A DNA stretch of 57,404 nucleotides from a virus: IMG/VR virus record IMGVR_UViG_3300035698_026448, positions 1 to 57,404 of that record. One strand, written 5' to 3'. The translations under genes and the position numbers were made by a program. This document shows, in pieces, positions 1 through 7,268 of the stretch. Within the stretch, counting starts at the first letter, position 1. Each line of letters opens with the position of its first letter. The notes beneath the pieces were generated by a model, which searched no databases, was not told the origin of the DNA, and saw nothing but the letters and a program-made list of their open reading frames with translations.

Positions 1-351
1 ACCGTAGTTGCGTGGACTGGTTTGTCTCAAGGCCAGTATAAAATGAGACAACAATTTTTAAGTGCCAACAGCGCACCACTCGCCATGGCTGCATAGCCTG
101 GCCGTCACTCACTGACTTCCTGATAGGTGAACTGGCGCAGCATCGGGATAAGCAACGAGAATGTTGCACTCGTTGTCGAAAATTAAGATCGTCTGGCTGA
201 TAGGTAGCGATATTCGCAGGTTGGTTTCTGCCTCCATCGCCTGTCAGTGACGTAAAATCACATCTTAGATGTGTGGATAGAAACTACCCACGTAGACGCT
301 GCGTTTGAACAGACCTTGGGACGGGGGCTTCGATGCCCCCCACTTCCACCA
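1..351 (+). ncRNA. ssrA: tmRNA (ssrA), 5' end cut off by window
   Basis: Rescues stalled ribosomes in trans-translation. The 3' end at 319-351 has the tmRNA signature: GGGACGGGGG, a TTCGA T-loop, CCCCC, then CACTTCC-ACCA with CCA encoded. A short reading frame at 64-96 (GCC AAC AGC ... GCA TAG) encodes ANSAPLAMAA, a normal-looking tag starting with Ala-Asn and ending in Ala-Ala. It is preceded by TAAGT, matching the TAGTC-type element before the resume codon. The 5' tRNA-like half lies before base 1. The T-loop appears one base longer than usual (GGGGG-cTTCGATg-CCCCC). Phage tmRNAs are known; the tag sequence could help identify the host. Confidence 0.85.
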
Positions 352-354
352 AAA

Positions 355-879
355 TCAACCCGCTTCGGCGGATACTGCTTGACAGAATTCAAGAACGGCT
401 TCGTCACTGAAGTCGTTTCTTGCATAATTGTAGACCAATGCAACAAACCTGACGTTACCCTTGAGATACCCTTTTGAACAATCTATGCGGTCAATGCTTG
501 CGTTTTTGGGGGAGGTTGATTTGAATCCCTCGGTGCAGCGCGGGAGGATTAGTCCCCACCCTGTAAACGGGCAGACCCCTTTTTGTGTATCCCATATCTC
601 TTTGAGATATTCGGGTGTTAAATTTGTGTCTCCTTTCTTTTTGCGTCGGACTCGTGCTCTGGCATAATACCATCGGAATGGCGAGTATTCATCAGTAGTG
701 CTACCTGGCGTGATGTTTTGCAGGTTTCGGGGATGAAGTGGCGATTTATTTCCCAATATAACTGAGCAACTTCGAGAACAACAGTGCTTTCTTCCTATCC
801 TTTCAGATCGTTTCCACTCGGATTTTAACTTGTCAAACGATTTTTCACATTGATAACATTTGCATTGAACAGTTTTCAT
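355..879 (-). CDS. HNH homing-type endonuclease with zinc fingers
   Basis: About 174 residues from an ATG at 879, chosen because GGAGGATTATT sits directly upstream on the - strand; the upstream extension lacks such a site. The N-terminus carries a Cys pair (CKCYQC) and then HCCSRSC, which look like zinc-binding knuckles. The C-terminal half has an HNH-like core: CPFTGWGL, then ASIDRIDCSKGY and GNVRFV. It is the only confidently called - strand gene and its stop lies 3 bases beyond the CCA end of the tmRNA. That position suggests a mobile free-standing endonuclease that settled beside a conserved RNA gene. DNA cleavage is inferred from the family. Confidence 0.75.
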   Translation of the reverse strand: MKTVQCKCYQCEKSFDKLKSEWKRSERIGRKHCCSRSCSVILGNKSPLHPRNLQNITPGSTTDEYSPFRWYYARARVRRKKKGDTNLTPEYLKEIWDTQKGVCPFTGWGLILPRCTEGFKSTSPKNASIDRIDCSKGYLKGNVRFVALVYNYARNDFSDEAVLEFCQAVSAEAG

Positions 880-954
880 AATAATCCTCCACCTATACAT
901 TGTGGAGGTGGCGGGAAAAATCCTTGTCAAAATCTGATAATTCTGTCCGCCTAC

Positions 955-983
955 TTGACTTTCGCTGAGAATGCCGCTAAACT
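955..983 (+). promoter_or_regulatory. Promoter for 1031 gene
   Basis: TTGACT (955-960), 17-nt spacer, TAAACT (978-983). Lies in the 150-base gap between the divergent HNH gene and the next + strand gene. Confidence 0.55.
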
Positions 984-1030
984 AAAGCATAGTCTTATGA
1001 TGGCTCATGCAAACTTTTTGGAGAAGTCAG

Positions 1031-1360
1031 ATGGGCAAAGAGATCAAAAAGTCAAAGAAGAAACTGGAGACCAGCATCAACGAGTATTTTGGTGGTGGGA
1101 CCGGTGAAGTCAGTGTCACGTCGAAAACTGCAACCATCAACTTGACTCCAGACGAGGCTCAGGACGCAGGAATGGCGCTGGTTGCTGCTGCTCAATATTA
1201 CCGACGCCAGAACAATGGCCGACCGACATCCACGCTGAAATCACATCTTGAGCCGATCAACACGGTGCAGTTGGTTTTCAAATCTGCAAGCATGACCGAA
1301 GCCAGGCAAAAGAGGATGTCGTGGTCTGTTTTGGGCAGACTCTTTCGTCGCAGGTCTTAA
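1031..1360 (+). CDS. Small hypothetical protein
   Basis: 109 residues. Start at 1031 is chosen over an in-frame ATG at 1007 because GGAG lies 7 bases before it. The N-terminus is lysine-rich (MGKEIKKSKKK), the middle is a mixed segment with LTPDEAQDAGMALVAAAQYY, and the end is arginine-rich (GRLFRRRS). Not recognised. It is the first + strand gene after the tmRNA/HNH pair and has its own predicted promoter. Confidence 0.6.
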   Translation: MGKEIKKSKKKLETSINEYFGGGTGEVSVTSKTATINLTPDEAQDAGMALVAAAQYYRRQNNGRPTSTLKSHLEPINTVQLVFKSASMTEARQKRMSWSVLGRLFRRRS

Positions 1361-1369
1361 GTTTTGATG

Positions 1370-1375
1370 TATAAT
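1370..1375 (+). promoter_or_regulatory. GTATAAT box, leaderless start of Dam gene
   Basis: TATAAT preceded by G, then exactly 5 nt (tgaat) to the ATG at 1381. No Shine-Dalgarno precedes the ATG, so a leaderless transcript is predicted. Confidence 0.6.
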
Positions 1376-1380
1376 TGAAT

Positions 1381-2376
1381 ATGAAATTACCATACAAAAT
1401 AAGTCCAAGTACTGAATCATGTATAGGGTGGGTCGGCGGCAAGTCCAAGATGCGGCACGCCCTATACATGGTTTTTCCTAAGCACTCTTGTTATGTCGAG
1501 GTCTTTGGTGGGTCATTCACTGTTTGGGCTGGTAAACCCAGTGTAAGCAGCAGAAGCTCCAAGGTCGAAATTATCAACGACATTAACGAAGACCTAATTC
1601 ACCTCATGCGTGTTATTAGTGCGTGCCCACCTAATACCGAGGCAGATAGAGACAGGTTTATGGAACTTGTCTCTAGTGTCCCTCCTTCTCGCAAGATATT
1701 CCAAGACCTTCAAAAGAGGGATATTGCGGGAATGTCGCCGGGTGAGCAAGCATTCAGATACTTCTATTGTATCAAGTTAGGATTCAGTTCACAGTTGTCT
1801 GGTGGATTTGCCTGCTCTCCGTTTGGTGCGACTCGATACAATATGAAGGCTGATCTTAAAGGGTTGGTAAATCGATTCAAAAGACACAATGCAGTCATAG
1901 AGGGCATGGATTTTATGGCGTTGATTGATAAGTACAACAAGCCGAAATCCGGGTCATTCTTTTTCTGTGATCCTCCATACTTTGTTGCCAATGATACCAA
2001 CTATTATGAGAGTGTTTTTAATGACAAAGACCACTTGCGGTTCAAGGAAGGCATTGATTCAATAGATAAGGTGGGCAATAAGTTCCTGATTACCTATGAT
2101 GATGTTCCCGATGTAGTTGATCTTTACAAGGCGTACCAAATTTACCGGACCAGTCCAGTGACATACTCTGCTGCTGCGGAGCAAGAGACGAGGGACATAG
2201 CTAAGGCTGAGTTGTTTATATCCAACTATGATCTGGTTAAAGCAGCGCGAAACAATCATCGTGGTGGACGTGGAAAAACCATTTATGATAATAGTGTTGA
2301 TGATGAGTCAATGGACGAACTGGTTTTTGTTGATAAGAATGACCAAGTTAAGTTCTCCCTGACTAGGGTTAATTAA
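1381..2376 (+). CDS. dam: Dam-type N6-adenine DNA methyltransferase
   Basis: 331 residues, D12-class adenine methyltransferase. Seen: the SAM-binding region near the N-terminus (GWVGGKSKM), VEVFGGSF, an INDINEDL segment and the catalytic DPPY motif (FFFCDPPYFV) around residue 200. These are in the usual Dam order. A TTG at 1375 is in frame but overlaps the -10 box, so ATG 1381 is preferred. The stop abuts the next start, suggesting joint transcription with the Ogg2-like and ligase genes. In phages such enzymes protect DNA from host restriction; the target site cannot be read from sequence. Confidence 0.9.
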   Translation: MKLPYKISPSTESCIGWVGGKSKMRHALYMVFPKHSCYVEVFGGSFTVWAGKPSVSSRSSKVEIINDINEDLIHLMRVISACPPNTEADRDRFMELVSSVPPSRKIFQDLQKRDIAGMSPGEQAFRYFYCIKLGFSSQLSGGFACSPFGATRYNMKADLKGLVNRFKRHNAVIEGMDFMALIDKYNKPKSGSFFFCDPPYFVANDTNYYESVFNDKDHLRFKEGIDSIDKVGNKFLITYDDVPDVVDLYKAYQIYRTSPVTYSAAAEQETRDIAKAELFISNYDLVKAARNNHRGGRGKTIYDNSVDDESMDELVFVDKNDQVKFSLTRVN

Positions 2377-3066
2377 ATGCCTTCCTCGCTTGAAAAATGG
2401 GTAAACAAAGACAAGGTTGCTTTTGCAAAGCAAAAAGCTGAAATCCGCGACCGGCTTGCAGGCAACACAGGCATCTTAGATCACGTCGATGAAGCTGCCA
2501 AAGAAGACGTGTTCTACATGCTATGCTTCTGTCTTTTAGTTCCCCAGTCCAAGCAAATTCTAGCTGAAGCTGCCGAAAAACTTCTGCGAGAGGCAGACTT
2601 CTATCACACCTCAATGTCACAAGACGAACTTGCGGAGTTGCTAAAAGGCAAAGCTCGTTTCCAGAACACTAAGGCACGCCGACTTTTGACAGCACGCCAG
2701 GTTTTTCTGGAGACTGATTTCTGGCCGTCACTAAAAGCAAAGTACAAGACATACGCAGAGGCAAAAGATGATCGAGGAATACAAAGATCACTTGCCAACA
2801 CTCGTGTATGGTTAGACTCAAAGATTGACGGTATGGGATTGAAGTTGGCAAGTCACTTCATGCGTAACATTGGTATGCGTGGATTGGCGATCCTTGATTC
2901 ACATGTACGTAACGCCATGAAAGATCGATATGGCATTGGCAATCCTGGCGACATGCTTAAGAAAAGTGAATATTACACAATGGAAAGCAAGGTCAAAGAG
3001 TATGCTGAGAAAGTCGGCATCTCCTTAGATGAACTTGACTTACTCCTCTGTGGTCACAGAAAATAA
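2377..3066 (+). CDS. Ogg2-type 8-oxoguanine DNA glycosylase/AP lyase
   Basis: 229 residues, the length of the Ogg2 branch of HhH-GPD glycosylases. The helix-hairpin-helix reads DGMGLKLASHFMRN (151-164) with the likely catalytic lysine K156, followed by AILDSHV with the catalytic aspartate D174. A family-typical RFQNTKARRLL helix lies near residue 94. Predicted to remove oxidised guanine and nick the abasic site. It starts on the base after the Dam stop and precedes an ATP-dependent ligase, giving a compact modification/excision/sealing set. Ogg2 is mainly archaeal and bacterial and I find it unusual in a phage. Confidence 0.8.
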   Translation: MPSSLEKWVNKDKVAFAKQKAEIRDRLAGNTGILDHVDEAAKEDVFYMLCFCLLVPQSKQILAEAAEKLLREADFYHTSMSQDELAELLKGKARFQNTKARRLLTARQVFLETDFWPSLKAKYKTYAEAKDDRGIQRSLANTRVWLDSKIDGMGLKLASHFMRNIGMRGLAILDSHVRNAMKDRYGIGNPGDMLKKSEYYTMESKVKEYAEKVGISLDELDLLLCGHRK

Positions 3067-3075
3067 GGTACAAAC

Positions 3076-4506
3076 ATGAAGTGTCACCCAGTTGAAGTTA
3101 TTGATGCTTGTGCTGCCGAATCTGGTACGGGAAGCAAGAAGCGCAAACGTGGTCTCTTAGAAGATTGGTTTGATGATGCTCGTCCCCGTGAAGATCAAGA
3201 ACTGTGGAAGGTTGTCCACTACGCCTTCAATCCGTGGTACAACTACTTTGTAACCACAGTGCCGGGATTGAATGAGATAGCATCAGATGCCCGCAAGCGT
3301 GCCAAGATGCGTAAGCGTGGCAAGATGATCTTTGAGACTGGACCCAAAACCTATGGGTTGTCGCAGCAGTTTGAGACGATGTTTGAACTGCTTGACAAAC
3401 TGAAAGATCGTAAACTTCCTCCTAACTCATCTGAATCTCGTGCTGCTATCTTGAAATGGGCCACTCACTGCAATGGAAAGACCATTGATGTGTTTCGCCG
3501 TATCTTACGCAAAGACCTAAGATGGGGCATGCAAGAGTCTAGCATCAATGCGATCTATCCTGGCTGGGTGCCTGCATTCAAAGTGCAACTTGCTCAACCA
3601 TTTGATGAATCCAAACTCAAATTCCCTTGCTACGTTGACCCTAAGTTTGATGGTGAGCGATGTCTTGCGTTTATCACCTACGATGGTGAAGAGGCAGATG
3701 TAACGTACTTTTCGCGCAATGGAAATCAGTTCTTCAACTATGGTTGCTTTGATGAAGATTTGATCAAATTGTTTAAGGGTGAGGGATGCATGGTTGTTGA
3801 CTGCGAGGTTACCAACCGCAAGGGATTCCAGAGCTTGATGAAAGCACCCAAATACCTTGACCCTAACTTCGATACCACCAATCTGCATTTGGTAGTCTTT
3901 GACTTCATGCCTCAGACCAGTTTTGAATCTGGAGAGTATGATTTAACGCAAAGGCAGCGGTATAACCATCTGGGTGACTTGTTCGAAGGTGCATTTTCTC
4001 ATAAGGTTGCTTTGGTAGATACTCGTTTGGCTAAGGATTGGCAAGAGGCTGAACAGATTTATGAGCATTTTGTTGCTCAGGGTTTAGAGGGCATTATACT
4101 CAAGCAACCCGATGGAGAGTATGAGTTCAAGCGATCCTTCACTTGGATGAAGCTCAAACCAAAGAAATCGGAAGATGTTCAGATTGTTGGCATGGAGTTG
4201 GGAGACGCCAACAAGAGATTTGCTGGCAAATGTGGCAGTCTGACGATTGAACGGGATGATCCTGAGCGTGGCCCTATTCGGGTTAACGTGGCATCAGGAT
4301 TTACGGACCACATGCATAATAATATAGTTGAAGTTGATGACCAGATACTCTATACTAAGCCAGATGGTGAAGTGGTTAATTTGAAGGGTGAATTGGTAGA
4401 GGTAACCTTTGACTGCTTGACCGAAGACGGTTCGTATCGTTTCCCACGATTCAAGCGTCGTGGTGACGATTTGGTTCGAAAGGACAAGACGATTGTAGGA
4501 GTATAA
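3076..4506 (+). CDS. ATP-dependent DNA ligase
   Basis: 476 residues. The adenylation motif I is VDPKFDGER with nucleophile K190. Motif IV (EGIILK) and motif V (WMKLKP) follow at normal spacing near residues 340-365. The C-terminal OB-type region has SLTIERDDPERG. About 180 residues precede motif I, which fits phage and archaeal ligases with an N-terminal DNA-binding domain. Seals nicks during replication or repair. The stop TAA is one base before the GTG start of the next gene. Confidence 0.9.
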   Translation: MKCHPVEVIDACAAESGTGSKKRKRGLLEDWFDDARPREDQELWKVVHYAFNPWYNYFVTTVPGLNEIASDARKRAKMRKRGKMIFETGPKTYGLSQQFETMFELLDKLKDRKLPPNSSESRAAILKWATHCNGKTIDVFRRILRKDLRWGMQESSINAIYPGWVPAFKVQLAQPFDESKLKFPCYVDPKFDGERCLAFITYDGEEADVTYFSRNGNQFFNYGCFDEDLIKLFKGEGCMVVDCEVTNRKGFQSLMKAPKYLDPNFDTTNLHLVVFDFMPQTSFESGEYDLTQRQRYNHLGDLFEGAFSHKVALVDTRLAKDWQEAEQIYEHFVAQGLEGIILKQPDGEYEFKRSFTWMKLKPKKSEDVQIVGMELGDANKRFAGKCGSLTIERDDPERGPIRVNVASGFTDHMHNNIVEVDDQILYTKPDGEVVNLKGELVEVTFDCLTEDGSYRFPRFKRRGDDLVRKDKTIVGV

Positions 4507-4507
4507 G

Positions 4508-5215
4508 GTGCGTACTCTCAACATCCTCAGTATTGATCTGGATTGGTTCAATTACTGGTCTGATACAGGTAGCGTATCTGAAACTCGACAGGCGGTAAAT
4601 AGGTTCTTTCGTCAAGTTATTGGGCATTGTTATCTGCCCACAAAAATAGCATGGATGGAAGAGCATCAATATCTGTATCCGTGGACTCTGCGTCTCCTAC
4701 GATCTCATCAGGCAAAGCAAGTCAACGTTGTTAATGTAGATGAACATCACGACTTCTATCATATCCACTCTATGAAAAATTTCAAGAAGTCCTACGTTTC
4801 TTGTGCGGACTTCTTCGGGTTTATGGTATTCGACAAAATACTGGCACAGTACGAGTGGGTCAACAATGGAATGACCCACAACAACCGCTGTGGATGGCAA
4901 GATGTGGTCTACGAGTGCGAGGGCAATCCTCACGCCCATGTGTCATCTTGGGCGAATCGGCATTCTAAAAACATTCATGTTTGGGATCGCAAGAAAGTCA
5001 TGAGTGCTATTGAGGGGCGTATTTTTAATGGGGTTGCCATTGTTGAATCACCCCACTATACTAGGAAGCTGGCTACCATTCGTAATGCTGCTAAGAAGAT
5101 TCTCCAAGAGAATGGATTTGAGGTTAAAAATCACTCATGCAGGACCGACTTCCTATATTCCAAGCGCAAAAAGGTGGATATGCGCCCCATTTTCAGGACA
5201 GCCACGATGGCATAG
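4508..5215 (+). CDS. UPF0489-like protein (arginase-type fold)
   Basis: 235 residues with a GTG start one base after the ligase stop. Seen: LSIDLDWF near the N-terminus, IAWMEEHQYLYPW, then VVNVDEHHDFYH. The EEH...L...DxHxD pattern resembles the UPF0489 family, which is predicted to have the metal-binding arginase/deacetylase fold. The biochemical role is unknown. Its 3' end overlaps the next gene by 79 bases, an unusually long overlap suggesting translational coupling with the radical SAM enzyme. Confidence 0.5.
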   Translation: MRTLNILSIDLDWFNYWSDTGSVSETRQAVNRFFRQVIGHCYLPTKIAWMEEHQYLYPWTLRLLRSHQAKQVNVVNVDEHHDFYHIHSMKNFKKSYVSCADFFGFMVFDKILAQYEWVNNGMTHNNRCGWQDVVYECEGNPHAHVSSWANRHSKNIHVWDRKKVMSAIEGRIFNGVAIVESPHYTRKLATIRNAAKKILQENGFEVKNHSCRTDFLYSKRKKVDMRPIFRTATMA

Positions 5216-6123
5216 TTTGTGATGTATGCCCTCATAACTGCTCGATGGGTGATGGGGAGGCTGGGCGCTGTTTTGTACGTCTAAATCAATCAGGACGCAT
5301 CGTAAACCCCTCTGCTGGTCGATGCTCCATCCTTGCGGTGGAGCCGATAGAAAAGCGGCCCCTATTCCACTTCCTGCCCGGCTGTAAGTTCTTATCGGTT
5401 GGATTCTACGGTTGCTCGCTCAGTTGTGATTTCTGCCAAAACTTCTCAGTTTCACAAGAGTCTGAAGGGAAGTTTTCATACCAATCCCCTGATGATTTGG
5501 TTCAGTTGTCTGCCGACAAACAGACATCGGGGATAGCATTTACCTACAATGAACCCACGATCTATTGTGAATATGTCGCAGAGGTTGCTAAGAAATCCAG
5601 AGTGGTGGTCAAAACCAGTGGATTTGTCAATCCCCACGTACTTGATGAAATGTCTGATGTAGAGGCGTGGAATGTTGACATAAAGGGTGATGAGGAAGAG
5701 TATCGCCGTGTTTGTGGTGGGGCATTAGACCCAGTCATGAAGGCAGTGGAAATCCTATCGAATTCGGACACCCATTTAGAAATCAGCTACCTTGTTTTGC
5801 CCCGGTTGGTGGACGATATGAAGTACCATCGACGGATGCGAGACTGGATTGCCGGTCTGTCTATCTCGATTCCAGTTCACCTTTTATACTGCTATCCTGT
5901 TCATCGCATGAATGAGCATTACGACCGGGATCAATTATTGCCCATCTATGAATTATTTCGAGAGAAAATGGATTTCGTGTATATTTCTAACGTATATGGG
6001 TCATTTCAGCGCAGAAATACCAGTTGTGCGGATTGTGGCGCTCTGATGATCGAACGATCTCCAAAAGCAGTAGTAAGCAGTACTTGCTGCTGTGGGTCGA
6101 AATTAAAAGGAGTGTGGGCCTGA
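5137..6123 (+). CDS. AmrS-like radical SAM enzyme (AmmeMemoRadiSam family)
   Basis: 328 residues. The N-terminus has CDVCPHNC (Cys 28, 31, 35) and GRCFVR, followed by VEPIEKRPLFHFLPG, all hallmarks of the AmmeMemoRadiSam radical SAM protein. The 4Fe-4S site is GCSLSCDFCQN with Cys 93, 97 and 100 (CX3CX2C). The end is rich in Cys (SCADCG, CCCGSK), perhaps a zinc ribbon. The chemistry of this family is not known to me. The start at 5137 overlaps the previous gene, but the residues before CDVCPHNC resemble family N-termini. An AMMECR1-like protein is encoded at 32328, so two parts of the triad are present. Confidence 0.8.
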   Translation: MQDRLPIFQAQKGGYAPHFQDSHDGIVCDVCPHNCSMGDGEAGRCFVRLNQSGRIVNPSAGRCSILAVEPIEKRPLFHFLPGCKFLSVGFYGCSLSCDFCQNFSVSQESEGKFSYQSPDDLVQLSADKQTSGIAFTYNEPTIYCEYVAEVAKKSRVVVKTSGFVNPHVLDEMSDVEAWNVDIKGDEEEYRRVCGGALDPVMKAVEILSNSDTHLEISYLVLPRLVDDMKYHRRMRDWIAGLSISIPVHLLYCYPVHRMNEHYDRDQLLPIYELFREKMDFVYISNVYGSFQRRNTSCADCGALMIERSPKAVVSSTCCCGSKLKGVWA

Positions 6124-6130
6124 TTCGGCG

Positions 6131-6136
6131 TATAAT
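6131..6136 (+). promoter_or_regulatory. GTATAAT promoter box
   Basis: TATAAT preceded by G, 26 bases before the start of the 6162 gene, which also has GGAGG. No clear -35 hexamer. Confidence 0.5.
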
Positions 6137-6161
6137 GCAATGTACGAAGGAGGAAGGTTCA

Positions 6162-6461
6162 ATGCCTATACAACTAAATCAACAATTCTTAGATTGGCTG
6201 AGTGCCACCCCGCTCATGCTTGCCAAGTACCTTGAAATTGCCCAAGAGTGGTATGAGATTCAAGGTGAAGTTCCAGATATCCCTGCTACCGAAGGTGGTC
6301 CGAGGGAGTTCGAGATTGGCGGCCATGTTGGAGTCGAGGTTGAGGGTATCTCACACGAAGACATAGACGCAATTAAGCAAGGGTATGCTGAAGCGCAAGT
6401 GAAGGAAAAAGCGATTGCCTTTATTAAGGGCTTTATCTCAGCCGTATCTTTGTTAGCGTAA
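6162..6461 (+). CDS. Small acidic hypothetical protein
   Basis: 99 residues from ATG 6162, chosen because GGAGGAAGG precedes it; longer in-frame starts lie inside the upstream gene. The sequence is mostly helical and acidic with a glycine-rich middle (FEIGGHVGVEVEG) and a hydrophobic end (AFIKGFISAVSLLA). Not recognised. It sits 11 bases before a lipoprotein gene and is transcribed from the box at 6131. Confidence 0.65.
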   Translation: MPIQLNQQFLDWLSATPLMLAKYLEIAQEWYEIQGEVPDIPATEGGPREFEIGGHVGVEVEGISHEDIDAIKQGYAEAQVKEKAIAFIKGFISAVSLLA

Positions 6462-6472
6462 GGAGTGGAATA

Positions 6473-6907
6473 ATGAAACGAATGAAGTTTGTTTTGATGC
6501 TAGTACCCGTTATGTTGCTTGTGGGATGTTCTGGTTCACAGCCATGGGCTGCGAAGTCAATGGAATTTGGACTCAATCATCAACATGCCGTTTATGTGAA
6601 TGTGGCCGACAAGTTGGCGCAAACAGTTTTGAACTATGGAGCAGAGAAAGCTGTTGAGGCAGCGAGCGCTGGTGACACTGTTGCGGCACAGACTGCTATC
6701 AAGTATGTGTTTGATGAAATGAACGAGCTTGGATATCTCAATATTCAATGGGAGCGTGGCAGAGCATTGCTGAGGACTCCTCAAGAGTTTATTTGGAGTA
6801 GAAAGAGTATCTTTGATATTCTGTGGAGCGACTGGAAAACTGCTGAAAAGCGGGTTGGAGATCGCACTCTTTTAGACCTTAAGCTGAATAAGGCAACCAA
6901 AAAATAA
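6473..6907 (+). CDS. Putative lipoprotein
   Basis: 144 residues. A short positively charged start (MKRMKFVLML) is followed by a hydrophobic segment and a lipobox LLVGC with the lipidated cysteine near residue 19. The mature part is helical (LAQTVLNYGAEKAVEAASAG) and ends lysine-rich. It should be exported and anchored in a membrane of the host. The function is unknown; a role in superinfection exclusion or lysis is possible but unsupported. An intrinsic terminator follows. Confidence 0.65.
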   Translation: MKRMKFVLMLVPVMLLVGCSGSQPWAAKSMEFGLNHQHAVYVNVADKLAQTVLNYGAEKAVEAASAGDTVAAQTAIKYVFDEMNELGYLNIQWERGRALLRTPQEFIWSRKSIFDILWSDWKTAEKRVGDRTLLDLKLNKATKK

Positions 6908-6928
6908 TCTAATCGGCACATGGTTAGT

Positions 6929-6978
6929 AAGGGTGCATTAGTGGTAGATCATCTATCGATTTTGTGCCCTATTTTTAT
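6929..6978 (+). terminator. Intrinsic terminator after lipoprotein gene
   Basis: AGGGTGCA pairs with TGTGCCCT over a 29-base loop and is followed by ATTTTTAT. A new GTATAAT box begins 13 bases downstream. Confidence 0.5.
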
Positions 6979-6990
6979 GCACAGACAGTG

Positions 6991-6996
6991 TATAAT
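6991..6996 (+). promoter_or_regulatory. GTATAAT box, leaderless start at 7002
   Basis: TATAAT preceded by GTG, then 5 nt (ctgat) to ATG 7002. No Shine-Dalgarno. This would be the entry promoter of the glycan island. Confidence 0.6.
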
Positions 6997-7001
6997 CTGA
7001 T

Positions 7002-7268
7002 ATGAATGATTTTGTACTCTCAGAGTCGCTGTGTATCTCGGATGACCACCTGACTAACGTTTGTAAGTACAGGCAGGATGGTTGCTGTAAATTTATTGTT
7101 TATTTCGATCATGGACAAGGGTTTTACTGCGTTAAAAACGTACTTGATCTCCGACAGCATGTTGATTCAATGAGCCACCAGATGACAGCAAAAGGCGATA
7201 ATTGCGAAGGATTACAAGATGAGAAGAGGTCGGAATCTCAGGGAATACAGGAGCAATCACCTGCGTAA
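7002..7268 (+). CDS. Small cysteine-containing hypothetical protein
   Basis: 88 residues with four Cys/His clusters in the first half (SESLCISDDH, NVCKYRQDGCCKF, YFDHGQGFYCVKN) that could bind a metal. The C-terminal third is low-complexity and polar. Its start lies 5 nt after a TATAAT box. The 3' end overlaps the glycosyltransferase gene by 50 bases. Not recognised. Confidence 0.55.
   Translation: MNDFVLSESLCISDDHLTNVCKYRQDGCCKFIVYFDHGQGFYCVKNVLDLRQHVDSMSHQMTAKGDNCEGLQDEKRSESQGIQEQSPA

Noticed and set aside
271-477. 68-residue + strand frame crossing the tmRNA 3' end
   Set aside because: It lies over the tmRNA and the HNH gene and is explained by both.
850-1107. 85-residue frame upstream of 1031
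   Set aside because: Overlaps the 5' end of the - strand HNH gene and the next gene in another frame; no ribosome site.
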